In this document: piece by piece, positions 14,004-21,355 of the stretch
How positions within the stretch are numbered: position 1 is the stretch's first letter
How the letters are laid out: every line of letters begins with the position of its first letter
From: Thauera sp.
Lineage (GTDB): Bacteria; Pseudomonadota; Gammaproteobacteria; Burkholderiales; Rhodocyclaceae
DNA: 25,369 nt
NCBI GenBank assembly: GCA_023150215.1
Contig: JAKLLJ010000010.1
Span: 1-25,369, forward strand
Direction of reading: 5' to 3'
Program-made: the position numbers and the translations under genes
The notes under the pieces: generated by a model
The model's database searches: none
Seen by the model: only the letters and a program-made list of their open reading frames with translations
What the model was told of the DNA's origin: nothing

Positions 14004-15209
14004 TCACAGCGCGCCGTAGGAATGCAGGCCGGTCAGGAACATGTTGACGCCGACGAAGGCGAAAGTGGTGACCAGCAAGCCGACCACCGCCCACCACGCC
14101 AGCACCGCGCCGCGCAGGCCCTTGGTCAGGCGCATGTGCAGCCAGGTCGCGTAGTTGAGCCACACGATCAGCGCCCAGGTCTCCTTCGGGTCCCACTGCC
14201 AGTAGGTGCCCCAGGCCTCGGCCGCCCACAGCGCGCCGAGGATGGTGGCGATGGTGAAGAAGGCGAAGCCGATCGCGATCGCCTTGTACATCACGTCCTC
14301 GAGCACGCGCAAGGCGGGCAGGCGGGTGGCGAGGATGCCGCGCGCGGCGAGCAGGTAGGCGGTGCCGACCATGGCCGAGACCGCGAAGGCGCCGTAGCCG
14401 ATGAAGTTGGTCGGCACGTGCACCTTCATCCAGTAGGACTGCAGGGCCGGAATCAGCGGCTGGATCTCGTGCGCTTCGCGGGTGAAGGTGTACCACAGCA
14501 GGAAGCCGACCGCGGCAGAGATCACGATCATCACGAAGGCGCCCATGCGCCGGGTGGCGTAGCGGCCCTCGTAGTAGAGGTAGAGCAGCGCGGTCATCAG
14601 CGTGAACAGCACGAAGACTTCGTACAGGTTGCTGATCGGGATGTGGCCGATCTCGGGGCCGAGCAGGTAGGACTCGTACCAGCGTACGAAAAGGCCGGTG
14701 CTGCCCATGACTGCGGCGAGCCAGGTCAGCGCCGAGCCGGTGCGCTCGCCAAAGTCGCTGCGCGCGAGCAGGCCCAGCCAGTAGGCGCCGGTGGCGATGA
14801 ACACCAGCGCGCTCATCCACATGATCGCGGTCTGGCTGGAGATGAGGTACTTGAGCAGGAAGGTCTGCTCGGCGCGCGCGAGCTCGCCCTGGTAGAGCGT
14901 GATGCTCGCCAGCGCGAGCAGCGCCACCGCGGCAAGGAAGGCGCGGAAGGGTTTCCAGTGCCAGCCGATTGCGGTGAGCACCGGGACGTGGAGCACCAGG
15001 ATGAGGTCGTCGTAGACGTCCATCACCGGGTGGTAGCGATGGAGCGCAAAGCCCGCGCCGATTGCAAGCGCCAGTGCGTACAGCCAGTCGATCGCGTCCA
15101 GCCGGCGCAGCCAGTGCGTGCGCGGCGTGGGGGCGGCGGGCGCGAGCACTGCGCCGGCGGGGTGGGTGGGGCGCAGGCCGGGGTTGGGGGTCGAGCGGGC
15201 GATTTCCAT
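14004..15209 (-). CDS. ccsA: System II cytochrome c biogenesis haem-handling protein (CcsA/ResC; also annotated CcsB)
   Basis: 401 residues of polytopic inner-membrane protein. The haem-handling WWD motif, WGTYWQWDPKETWALIVW, starts near residue 333 and identifies the CcsA/ResC family; some databases name this same protein CcsB. With ResB it carries haem across the membrane and attaches it to CXXCH cytochromes in the periplasm. An N-terminal tail of about 40 residues rich in Pro and Ala precedes the first membrane helix. The ATG overlaps the resB stop by one base (TGATG), a sign of translational coupling that keeps the two partners in step. Confidence 0.95.
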   Translation of the reverse strand: MEIARSTPNPGLRPTHPAGAVLAPAAPTPRTHWLRRLDAIDWLYALALAIGAGFALHRYHPVMDVYDDLILVLHVPVLTAIGWHWKPFRAFLAAVALLALASITLYQGELARAEQTFLLKYLISSQTAIMWMSALVFIATGAYWLGLLARSDFGERTGSALTWLAAVMGSTGLFVRWYESYLLGPEIGHIPISNLYEVFVLFTLMTALLYLYYEGRYATRRMGAFVMIVISAAVGFLLWYTFTREAHEIQPLIPALQSYWMKVHVPTNFIGYGAFAVSAMVGTAYLLAARGILATRLPALRVLEDVMYKAIAIGFAFFTIATILGALWAAEAWGTYWQWDPKETWALIVWLNYATWLHMRLTKGLRGAVLAWWAVVGLLVTTFAFVGVNMFLTGLHSYGAL

Positions 15210-17278
15210 CAGGCACCTTCTGGCGTCAAGGATGCGGGCACGGGGGCGCCGAGTGCGGCGGCGAGGCCCTCGACATGGTTGCGGAAGGCTTCGTCGACAT
15301 CCAGCGCCCTGCGGTTGGAGGACATCGCCACCAAGGCCCCGCCGGGCCTGACGAGCACGAACAGGCGGCGTTCGCGGATGTAGAGCATCGCGAACACCCC
15401 GAGCACGAGCAGCAGCGCGCCCAGATAGACGAGCGGCATGCCTGGCGAGCGCGTGGCCTGCAGCACGGTGGCGTGGCGTTCCGTGAAGGAATCGAGCTGC
15501 AACCAGGCCGGTGCGCCATAGAACAGGCTGTCGGAGATCGCGGCGATCGAGTCGTTCACGTAGGTGGCGCGCGCCGGGTTCAGCTCGAGTGCCGGCTCGC
15601 CGGCGGTTTCGCGCGCCATCATCCAGGCTTCTGCGGCGAGGCCCTGCAGGATGCGGATGAGGACCTCGGCGGCCTGGCTGCGCCCGGCCGCGGGCACCGA
15701 CTGCTCGATGAAGCCGCCGAGCGCGTCGTACCCCTGCTCGGCGAACAGGCCGAGCGTCTGGCGCGCACTCTGGACCAGCGCCTCGCGCGTGGCGTCCTGG
15801 CCTCCTGCCGGCGGGACGCTGCGCGCGGCGAAGCGTGCGAGCAGCGCATTGCGCTGCGCCGGGTCGAGCAGGCGGTCACGGATCGCGAACCAGGTGTCGA
15901 CGCGTCCGCCTTCGTCGAGTGGGATGCGCATGTAGCGGAAGGCGTCGGCCTGGGTGTCGCGCAGCCCGGTGTACAGGAACCAGCGCCCGTCCTGCTCGAT
16001 CGGCAGCATGTAGTTGTGGAACTCGCGCGCCTGTCCGGCCGCGTCGCGCAGTTTGACGGTGAAGCTCGGGCCAAGGTTGCGCAGGTCGCGCTGGCCGGCC
16101 GCCTTCGCGCCGCTGCCCAGGTGCTGCTGCAGCTTCTCCATGCCGCGCAGGGCGTCCGCGGGGGCCTCGCCGCCACCCATGTCCTCGACGTTGAAGGCCT
16201 TGAAGTCGGTGAACTCGAGGGCGTAGCGAAAGCCCGCACGGTCGTCGGCGAACTCGGCGCTCTCGCCGACCTGGCCTGCGATCTCGCGCAGCACGCCCGG
16301 GCGACCGGGCAGCAGGCTGCGTGCCTTGATCGCCAGCCGCGAGCCGCCGTCCTCGAAGCTCGACTGGTAGAGCGTGATGCCATCGAGGGTGAGCGGCTTG
16401 TTGACCTCGATCGTGTGCGGTGTGGTTTCGCCGCTGTGCCGGTCGGTGACCCGGATGTCGCTGGCGAAGCGCTTGGGCATGCCGTTTTCGTAGTGGTCGA
16501 TGTGGAACTTGTCGAGCGCGATGGTGAACGGCAGCTCCTGCAGCAGGATGCCGTCGCCCAGACCGAGCACCGCGAAGCTCGTCGCCCGACCTTCGGGAAT
16601 GAACACATCGCCCCGGAAGCTCGGGTTGTCGAGGCCGAGGCGGGCCGATTCGGGGATGTCGGCGATCAACTGGTTGCCGGCGGTGGTGTGCTTGTCGCCG
16701 AGCCAGACCTGCAGCCGCAGCGGCAGGTTGCCGTCGAGCAGTCCGCCGATACAGATCAGCACGATCGCGCCGTGGGCGAAGAAGTAGCCGATGCGCCCGG
16801 AGGTGCCCTGGCGCGCGGCGAGCAGGGTGCCCTCGCCGTTGTCGGCGATGCGGCAGGCGAAACCGGCCTGTCGGAGATAGGCCTGGCTGCGGGCGACGGC
16901 CTCGCCGGCCGCCATCGCCGGCATCAGCTCGGCGCGGTGAGCGAAGCTGTTCAACGAGGCTGCACGTGCGCGCTCGCGAAAGCTGCGCATCTCGCGCAGC
17001 ATCGGTGCCGTCTGGCGCACGATGCAGAGCGTGGTCGACAGCACCAGAAAGGCGAGGATGACGAGGAACCAGCCGGCGTTGTACACCGAGTACAGGCCGA
17101 GCTTCTCGAACACCGGAAACCAGAACGGACCGAACTGGCTGAGGTAGGCATTGAACGGCTCGTTCTGGCGAACGACCGTGCCCACCACCGAAGCGATCGA
17201 CAGGATCGTCAGCAGGGCAATGGCAAATCGCATCGAGCTGAACAGCTCGAAGAGGGCGCGCGCGGTGCCGCGATGCAT
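15209..17278 (-). CDS. resB: System II cytochrome c biogenesis protein ResB (Ccs1/CcsB family)
   Basis: 689 residues. Membrane helices are visible near 16-36 (FAIALLTILSIASVVGTVV), 68-88, about 172-190 (GYFFAHGAIVLICIGG, carrying a likely haem-liganding His) and near the C-terminus (VYLGALLLVLGVFAMLYIRE). A large periplasmic domain lies between the third and fourth. That layout is the ResB signature. The protein works with CcsA/ResC as the System II cytochrome c synthetase. The ATG at 17278 follows a GAGGTCCGG context. Its best local client is the cytochrome c4 gene 150 nt upstream on the same strand. Confidence 0.95.
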   Translation of the reverse strand: MHRGTARALFELFSSMRFAIALLTILSIASVVGTVVRQNEPFNAYLSQFGPFWFPVFEKLGLYSVYNAGWFLVILAFLVLSTTLCIVRQTAPMLREMRSFRERARAASLNSFAHRAELMPAMAAGEAVARSQAYLRQAGFACRIADNGEGTLLAARQGTSGRIGYFFAHGAIVLICIGGLLDGNLPLRLQVWLGDKHTTAGNQLIADIPESARLGLDNPSFRGDVFIPEGRATSFAVLGLGDGILLQELPFTIALDKFHIDHYENGMPKRFASDIRVTDRHSGETTPHTIEVNKPLTLDGITLYQSSFEDGGSRLAIKARSLLPGRPGVLREIAGQVGESAEFADDRAGFRYALEFTDFKAFNVEDMGGGEAPADALRGMEKLQQHLGSGAKAAGQRDLRNLGPSFTVKLRDAAGQAREFHNYMLPIEQDGRWFLYTGLRDTQADAFRYMRIPLDEGGRVDTWFAIRDRLLDPAQRNALLARFAARSVPPAGGQDATREALVQSARQTLGLFAEQGYDALGGFIEQSVPAAGRSQAAEVLIRILQGLAAEAWMMARETAGEPALELNPARATYVNDSIAAISDSLFYGAPAWLQLDSFTERHATVLQATRSPGMPLVYLGALLLVLGVFAMLYIRERRLFVLVRPGGALVAMSSNRRALDVDEAFRNHVEGLAAALGAPVPASLTPEGA

Positions 17279-17371
17279 CCGGACCTCGGAAAAGAACGCC
17301 CGCCCGCCAGACGCCCGCCGGCTCCGCCGCGATATCGAAGCGGGCAGCGCACCCGGCGGATCGGCGAGGCG

Positions 17372-17394
17372 CGGGACGATGCAGGACCGTCCCG
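17372..17394 (-). repeat. hairpin between cytochrome c4 and resB
   Basis: CGGGACG (17372-17378) pairs perfectly with CGTCCCG (17388-17394) across 9 nt, in the 150-nt gap after the cytochrome c4 gene. No U-run follows. It could stabilise the cytochrome message or partly attenuate transcription into resB. I see no other feature in this gap. Confidence 0.4.
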
Positions 17395-17428
17395 GCTCAG
17401 GGTGTTGCGAAGGGGGCAGCGCAGGGGA

Positions 17429-18058
17429 TCAGCGCAGGCCGGCAGCGTAGTCGGCGACGGCCTTGATTTCCGGGTCGGTCATCTTGATTGCGATCATGCG
17501 CATCATGCTGTTCGGATCGTTCGCGCGCACGCCGTCACGGAAGGCCTTCATCTGCGTTTCGGTGTATTCGGCGAACTGCCCGGACAGGCGCGGATACTGG
17601 GCGGGCATGCCGGCGCCTGCCGGGCCGTGGCAGGCGGCACAGGCGGGCACGCCCTTGGCGGCGATGCCGGCGCGCCAGATCTTCTGGCCGAGATCGATGG
17701 TGGCGAGGTTCTTCGCCGGTTCGGGCTGCAGTTCGAAGGACGCGAAATGCTTGGCCAAGGCGCGCATGTCTGCTTCTTCGAGGCTGGCGACCATGCCGCC
17801 CATGATCGCGTTCTCGCGCACCGGGGCGTTGCCATTCCAGCCCTTGAACTCGCGCAGCTGCTTGAAGAGATAGTCTTCATGCTGGCCGGCGATCTTGGGG
17901 TTCGCGGGCAGCTGGCTGTTGCCATCGGCCATGTGACAGGCGGCACACAGCGTCTCGGCGGTCTGTTTCGCCTTGTCGAGATCCGCAGCCTTGTCCTGGG
18001 CCTGAAGGCTGCCGGCGACCAGCAGAAGCGACGAGAGCAGCAGGGAACGCTTGATCAT
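17429..18058 (-). CDS. dihaem cytochrome c4-type protein
   Basis: 209 residues with a signal peptide (MIKRSLLLSS..., cleavage likely after SLQA at 20), so periplasmic and possibly membrane-associated. Two class I cytochrome c domains each carry CAACH: C38-C41-H42 and C140-C143-H144. Candidate axial Met ligands are in NAIMGGM (86/89) and in the NSMMRM stretch near the C-terminus. This is the cytochrome c4 plan. These proteins shuttle electrons to terminal oxidases or other respiratory enzymes. Being encoded directly before the System II haem-attachment genes fits its need for two covalent haems. A GAGGA ribosome site precedes the ATG. Confidence 0.93.
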   Translation of the reverse strand: MIKRSLLLSSLLLVAGSLQAQDKAADLDKAKQTAETLCAACHMADGNSQLPANPKIAGQHEDYLFKQLREFKGWNGNAPVRENAIMGGMVASLEEADMRALAKHFASFELQPEPAKNLATIDLGQKIWRAGIAAKGVPACAACHGPAGAGMPAQYPRLSGQFAEYTETQMKAFRDGVRANDPNSMMRMIAIKMTDPEIKAVADYAAGLR

Positions 18059-18099
18059 GATGTCCTCGGAAAGCCGTGAGTGATTGTTTCAAACGAGGT

Positions 18100-18105
18100 A
18101 TTCTA
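18100..18105 (-). promoter_or_regulatory. candidate -10 element of the cytochrome c4 gene
   Basis: On the - strand TAGAAT sits in the AT-rich core TTATAGAATAC, about 42 nt before the ATG, in the 122-nt divergent gap between the cytochrome gene and engB. No convincing -35 was found. The same AT-rich core could also serve the + strand. Confidence 0.35.
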
Positions 18106-18180
18106 TAACACGAACGCCTGATTGCGCGATGCGATGAGGGTTCTTTGCCGCGGTGCCGCGGTTTTCCACGATCTTCATTC

Positions 18181-18837
18181 ATGCCCCTGTTCCGCAACGC
18201 AACATTCGAGATTTCGATCGCCAAGCCGTCCGGCTTGCCGCCTCCCTCCGGTGCCGAGATCGCCTTTGCCGGTCGCTCCAACGCCGGCAAGTCGAGCGCG
18301 ATCAACACCCTGGCCGGCCATGTGCGCCTGGCCTACGTGTCGAAGACGCCCGGGCGCACTCAGTTGCTCAACTTCTTTCGCCTCAACAACGGCGCACTGC
18401 TGGTCGACCTGCCGGGCTACGGCTACGCCGCCGTACCCGAAAAGGTCCGTCGCGAGTGGTCCGGACTGATCGAAACCTACCTGCGGACCCGCGAGAGCCT
18501 GATCGGCCTGGTGCTAATCATGGACTCGCGTCATCCGCTCACGCCGCTTGACCGCCAGATGATCGACTGGTTCGCGCATTCCGGCCGACCGCTGCACGTG
18601 CTGCTGACCAAGAGCGACAAGCTCTCGCGCGGCGCCGCCGCGGCGGTGTTGCAGCAGGTGCGGCGCGAGCTCGAGGGCTTCGGGCCGCAGGTCACCGTGC
18701 AGCTCTTTTCGAGCCTGAAGAAGAGCGGGGTGGAGGAAGCCGAGCGTGTGCTCGGCGGCTGGCTCGCACCGTCGGGCCTTGCGGCGGCGACCGACGAGGC
18801 GGCCAACAAAACAAAAGCCCCCGACCAGGGGACGTAG
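18181..18837 (+). CDS. engB: ribosome biogenesis GTPase EngB (YihA/YsxC)
   Basis: 218 residues. All GTPase motifs are present: G1 GRSNAGKSS (31-39), the switch I region SKTPGRTQLLNFF, G3 DLPGYGYA (76-83), G4 TKSD (143-146), and a G5 FSSLKKSG near the end. EngB is a small cytoplasmic GTPase needed for late assembly of the large ribosomal subunit. I chose ATG 18181 because MPLFRNATFEIS matches the family's N-terminus; an in-frame upstream ATG at 18145 would add 12 unrelated residues. Its last codons overlap a terminator hairpin that reads on the opposite strand. Confidence 0.96.
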   Translation: MPLFRNATFEISIAKPSGLPPPSGAEIAFAGRSNAGKSSAINTLAGHVRLAYVSKTPGRTQLLNFFRLNNGALLVDLPGYGYAAVPEKVRREWSGLIETYLRTRESLIGLVLIMDSRHPLTPLDRQMIDWFAHSGRPLHVLLTKSDKLSRGAAAAVLQQVRRELEGFGPQVTVQLFSSLKKSGVEEAERVLGGWLAPSGLAAATDEAANKTKAPDQGT

Positions 18838-18845
18838 CCGGGGGC
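18805..18845 (-). terminator. intrinsic terminator on the - strand, overlapping the engB 3' end
   Basis: GCCCCCG (18817-18823) pairs with CGGGGGC (18839-18845) across a 15-nt loop. On the - strand the stem is followed by TTTTGTTTTGTT (18816-18805), a good U-tract. On the + strand it is followed by GAAAA, so it would not terminate engB. No annotated - strand gene lies upstream to use it, which points to the small RNA proposed at 18805-18926. Confidence 0.65.
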
Positions 18846-18926
18846 GAAAATGCCTCACTGGGTGTGAGGCACCCGCTCAGGGAGGTGAAGCGGGAGAGGG
18901 TCGGACCAAGGGTCCGGCGCCATCTG
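18805..18926 (-). ncRNA. candidate trans-acting small RNA with anti-Shine-Dalgarno loop
   Basis: Read on the - strand, three perfect stem-loops are stacked before a terminator. SL1 is CGGACC/GGTCCG (18916-18902, 3-nt loop). SL2 is CCCGCT/AGCGGG (18894-18872) with an 11-nt loop containing TCACCTCC, the anti-Shine-Dalgarno end of 16S rRNA. SL3 is TGCCTCAC/GTGAGGCA (18871-18851, 5-nt loop), followed by TTTT. Single-stranded CU-rich sequence separates SL1 and SL2. The expected length is about 120 nt, or about 80 nt if transcription ends after SL3. Loops of this type in known bacterial small RNAs pair with mRNA ribosome sites. The stems are also symmetric on the + strand, so strand is decided only by the terminator and promoter. 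Expression is not shown. Confidence 0.5.
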
Positions 18927-18931
18927 TTTGC

Positions 18932-18960
18932 TAAGATGGCCGGTGTTGCGCGAAAGTTCC
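18932..18960 (-). promoter_or_regulatory. RpoE-like (ECF sigma) promoter for the candidate small RNA
   Basis: On the - strand GGAACTT (18960-18954) and TCTTA (18936-18932) are 17 bp apart. GGAACTT is the full -35 consensus of RpoE-type sigma factors, and TCTTA resembles their TCTGA/TCTAA -10. Start of transcription would fall near 18926. A short dyad GCCATCT/AGATGGC (18919-18925 and 18934-18940) overlaps the -10 and start. Confidence 0.45.
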
Positions 18961-19041
18961 GCGCTGCCCGCAATCCCGTGCAAGCCCGCGCCTTTCTGCG
19001 CTCGCGGCGCCGGCGGGCTGCGCGCGACGCGACGATGCGAG

Positions 19042-19061
19042 CAGGCGGAAGCGCCCGCCTG
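19042..19061 (+). repeat. hairpin in the hemB leader
   Basis: CAGGCGG (19042-19048) pairs perfectly with CCGCCTG (19055-19061) over a 6-nt loop, 29 nt before the preferred hemB ATG. It would bury the alternative GTG start at 19061. The remaining leader from 18941 shows nothing else I can name. Confidence 0.35.
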
Positions 19062-19090
19062 TGTCCGATCACGACCTGCAAGAGACCACG

Positions 19091-20107
19091 ATGCGACCCA
19101 CTGTAGCCTTCCCCTCGACGCGCATGCGCCGCATGCGCCGCGACGATTTTTCCCGCCGTCTGATGCGCGAGCACGTGCTGACCGCGAACGACCTGATCTA
19201 TCCGGTGTTCGTGCTCGACGGCCAGGCGCGCACCGAGGCCGTGCCCTCGATGCCCGGAGTCGAGCGTGTGTCGATCGACAGGCTGCTGCGGGTGGCCGAC
19301 GACGCGCTGCAGCTCGGCGTGCCCGCGCTCGCACTGTTTCCGGTGATCGACGCATCGGGCAAGACGGAGGGTGCCGAAGAAGCGTGGAACCCCGAGGGCC
19401 TGGTGCCGCGCACCGTGCAGGCACTCAAGGCACGCTTCCCGGAGCTGGGCGTGATCACCGACGTCGCGCTCGACCCCTATACCAGCCACGGCCAGGACGG
19501 CTTGATCGACCCCGCCGACCCGCGTGGCTACGTGATGAACGACGAGACCCTGGAAGCGCTGGCGAAGCAGGCGCTGTGCCACGCTCAGGCTGGCGCCGAC
19601 GTGGTTGCTCCGTCCGACATGATGGATGGTCGCATCGGCCGCATCCGTAGCGAGCTCGACCGTGCGAGCCTTATCCACACCCGCATCCTGGCCTATTCGG
19701 CCAAGTACGCATCGAGCTTCTACGGACCCTTCCGCGATGCGGTCGGTTCGGCCGGCAACCTTGGCAAGGGCAACAAATACACCTACCAGATGGACCCGGC
19801 CAACAGCGACGAGGCGATCCGCGAAGTTGCGCTCGACATCGCCGAGGGGGCGGACATGTTCATGGTCAAGCCCGGCATGCCTTATCTGGACATCGTGCGC
19901 CGGGTGAAGCAGGAGCTGCAGGTGCCGACCTACGCTTACCAGGTCAGTGGCGAGTACGCGATGCTCAAGGCCGCTGCCGCCAACGGCTGGCTGGACGAGA
20001 AGGCATGCGCGCTCGAGGCGCTGCTCGCCTTCAAGCGCGCCGGTGCCGATGGCATCCTGACCTACTTCGCGCTCGACGCCGCGCGTTGGCTTAAGGCCGG
20101 CGCCTGA
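19091..20107 (+). CDS. hemB: delta-aminolevulinic acid dehydratase (porphobilinogen synthase)
   Basis: 338 residues. It condenses two 5-aminolevulinate molecules to porphobilinogen in the cytoplasm, the first common tetrapyrrole step. The Schiff-base lysines are visible as K205 in YSAKYASSFYGPFR and K260 in FMVKPGMPYLD. The metal-site loop reads DVALDPYTSHGQDG (Asp-rich rather than the Cys-rich zinc type), and GNKYTYQMDPAN is typical of the family. I chose ATG 19091, which gives RMRRMRRDDFSRRL directly after a short leader. A GTG at 19061 is in frame but lies in a hairpin stem. It lies near the cytochrome c assembly genes on the opposite strand, and overlaps the next gene by one base. Confidence 0.96.
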   Translation: MRPTVAFPSTRMRRMRRDDFSRRLMREHVLTANDLIYPVFVLDGQARTEAVPSMPGVERVSIDRLLRVADDALQLGVPALALFPVIDASGKTEGAEEAWNPEGLVPRTVQALKARFPELGVITDVALDPYTSHGQDGLIDPADPRGYVMNDETLEALAKQALCHAQAGADVVAPSDMMDGRIGRIRSELDRASLIHTRILAYSAKYASSFYGPFRDAVGSAGNLGKGNKYTYQMDPANSDEAIREVALDIAEGADMFMVKPGMPYLDIVRRVKQELQVPTYAYQVSGEYAMLKAAAANGWLDEKACALEALLAFKRAGADGILTYFALDAARWLKAGA

Positions 20108-20616
20108 TGGCGGTAAGAGCGGCGGCGGGCCTGGCCCTGCGGCCGCTGCGCACGGCCGACCTGGCGGCGGTGCTGGCGATCCAGCGTGCCGCCTACGGCG
20201 ACGACTACCAGGAAACGGCCGTGGTGCTCGCGCGCAAGCTCGCGCTCGCGCCCCGCGCGTGCTGGCTGGCACAGGCGGAGGGGGCGGCGGTCGGCTACGT
20301 CTTCGCCCATCCCTGGGGCGATGTCGGGGCACCGCCCCTGCATGCGCCGCTGGCGGCCCTGCCGGCGCAGGCCGGGCAGGGTTTTCTGCACGATCTTGCG
20401 GTGTTGCCCGCGGCACGCGGGCGGGGTGTGGCGGCGGCGCTGTTCGGCCGCGTGCGCGACTGGTCGGCCGGCGCGGGTCATCGCGGCCTGCGCCTGGTGG
20501 CGCTCGCCGACGCGGTGCCGTTCTGGGCCCGCCAGGGTTTCTCTGCGTTGCCGGCGATGCTGCCGGCGGGCTACGGCGAGGGGGCCCGCCTGATGGCACG
20601 CGCGCTACGGGCCTGA
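20107..20616 (+). CDS. GNAT-family N-acetyltransferase
   Basis: 169 residues with a single GNAT fold. It opens LALRPLRTADLAAVLAIQRAAYGD. The acetyl-CoA-binding motif A is FLHDLAVLPAARGRGVAAALF, with RGRGVA at 104-109. A C-terminal FWARQGF segment follows. The substrate cannot be inferred; relatives acetylate small amines, amino acids or protein N-termini. The ATG overlaps the hemB stop by one base (TGATG), so the protein is probably made by coupled translation with HemB, an association with no known reason. The gene ends convergently with the HAD-family gene, with a 61-nt gap and no obvious terminator. Confidence 0.85.
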   Translation: MAVRAAAGLALRPLRTADLAAVLAIQRAAYGDDYQETAVVLARKLALAPRACWLAQAEGAAVGYVFAHPWGDVGAPPLHAPLAALPAQAGQGFLHDLAVLPAARGRGVAAALFGRVRDWSAGAGHRGLRLVALADAVPFWARQGFSALPAMLPAGYGEGARLMARALRA

Positions 20617-20677
20617 GCAGGCCGGAGCGCCATGGCGCGCAGCCGGTGTCGCGCCCGCACTGTTTCGGCCTTCACCT

Positions 20678-21328
20678 TCAGCACCCCAGCAGGCGTCCGA
20701 GCTGGCGGCGTAGCGCAAGGATGTTGGGGATGCGCAGGTCCACATAGGCGGGCGTGCGCAGCCCGCCGCCCACCAGCACCGTGCGCATGCCCAAGCGCTT
20801 GGCGGTGCGCAGATTGACCACCGAGTCCTCGAGCATGATGCATTGCTCCGGCCGCAGGCGCTGTGCGTGCAGCAGGCTGCGGTAGGCGCGGATGCCCGGC
20901 TTGGGCTGGTAGTCGAGGTCCTCGATGCCGACCACGTCGGCGAACAGCCGGCTGACCCCCATGACCGCCAGCACGGCGCGCGCATAGTGGCGTGGCGCGT
21001 TGGAGAAGACGATCTTGCGCCCGGGCAGGCGGCGCAGCAGGCCATGCAGCGCGCGCTCGAACACCATCATCTCGTGCAGACGATCGAAGCGGTGGGTCTC
21101 GATCAGGAAGTGGTCGGGGTCGGTGCCGTGGTGGCGCATCAGGCCGAGCAGAGTGGCGCCGTAGCGGTGCCAGTACTGCATGCGCAGCGCGTTGGCCTCG
21201 TCGAGCCCGAGCCCGAGGTGCTGCTCGAGGTAGCGCGTCATGCTGCGGTTGATGTGCGGAAAGATGTGCGGGCTGGCGTTGTGCAGCGTGTTGTCGAGAT
21301 CGAACAGCCAGACAGGATCTTTGGACAT
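20678..21328 (-). CDS. HAD-superfamily hydrolase, pyrimidine 5'-nucleotidase type
   Basis: 216 residues. HAD motif I DLDNTL lies at 10-15 with nucleophile D10 and acid D12. Motif II is in KIVFSNAPRHYA, the motif III lysine is in YQPKPGI, and motif IV is LEDSVVNL. The helical cap sequence ASPHIFPHINRSMTRYL closely follows the Sdt1-like pyrimidine 5'-nucleotidase subgroup. It likely removes phosphate from UMP/CMP or a related small phosphate in the cytoplasm. It is 27 nt after bioC on the same strand, so probably in the bioB-bioC transcript, although no role in biotin synthesis is established. The ribosome site is weak. Confidence 0.85.
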   Translation of the reverse strand: MSKDPVWLFDLDNTLHNASPHIFPHINRSMTRYLEQHLGLGLDEANALRMQYWHRYGATLLGLMRHHGTDPDHFLIETHRFDRLHEMMVFERALHGLLRRLPGRKIVFSNAPRHYARAVLAVMGVSRLFADVVGIEDLDYQPKPGIRAYRSLLHAQRLRPEQCIMLEDSVVNLRTAKRLGMRTVLVGGGLRTPAYVDLRIPNILALRRQLGRLLGC

Positions 21329-21355
21329 CGTCGTCGCTCGGAGGGACCGATGGGG

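Noticed and set aside
15062..18079. A + strand open frame of about 1000 codons opposite resB and cytochrome c4
   Set aside because: It is antisense to strongly supported genes, has no family motifs, and arises from GC bias removing stop codons.
19061..19090. GTG start for hemB 30 nt upstream
   Set aside because: It lies in a hairpin stem and adds residues not typical of HemB; ATG 19091 preferred.
20627..20638. 12-bp palindrome GCGCCATGGCGC in the convergent gap
   Set aside because: No flanking U-run or other signal; expected occasionally in such GC-rich DNA.
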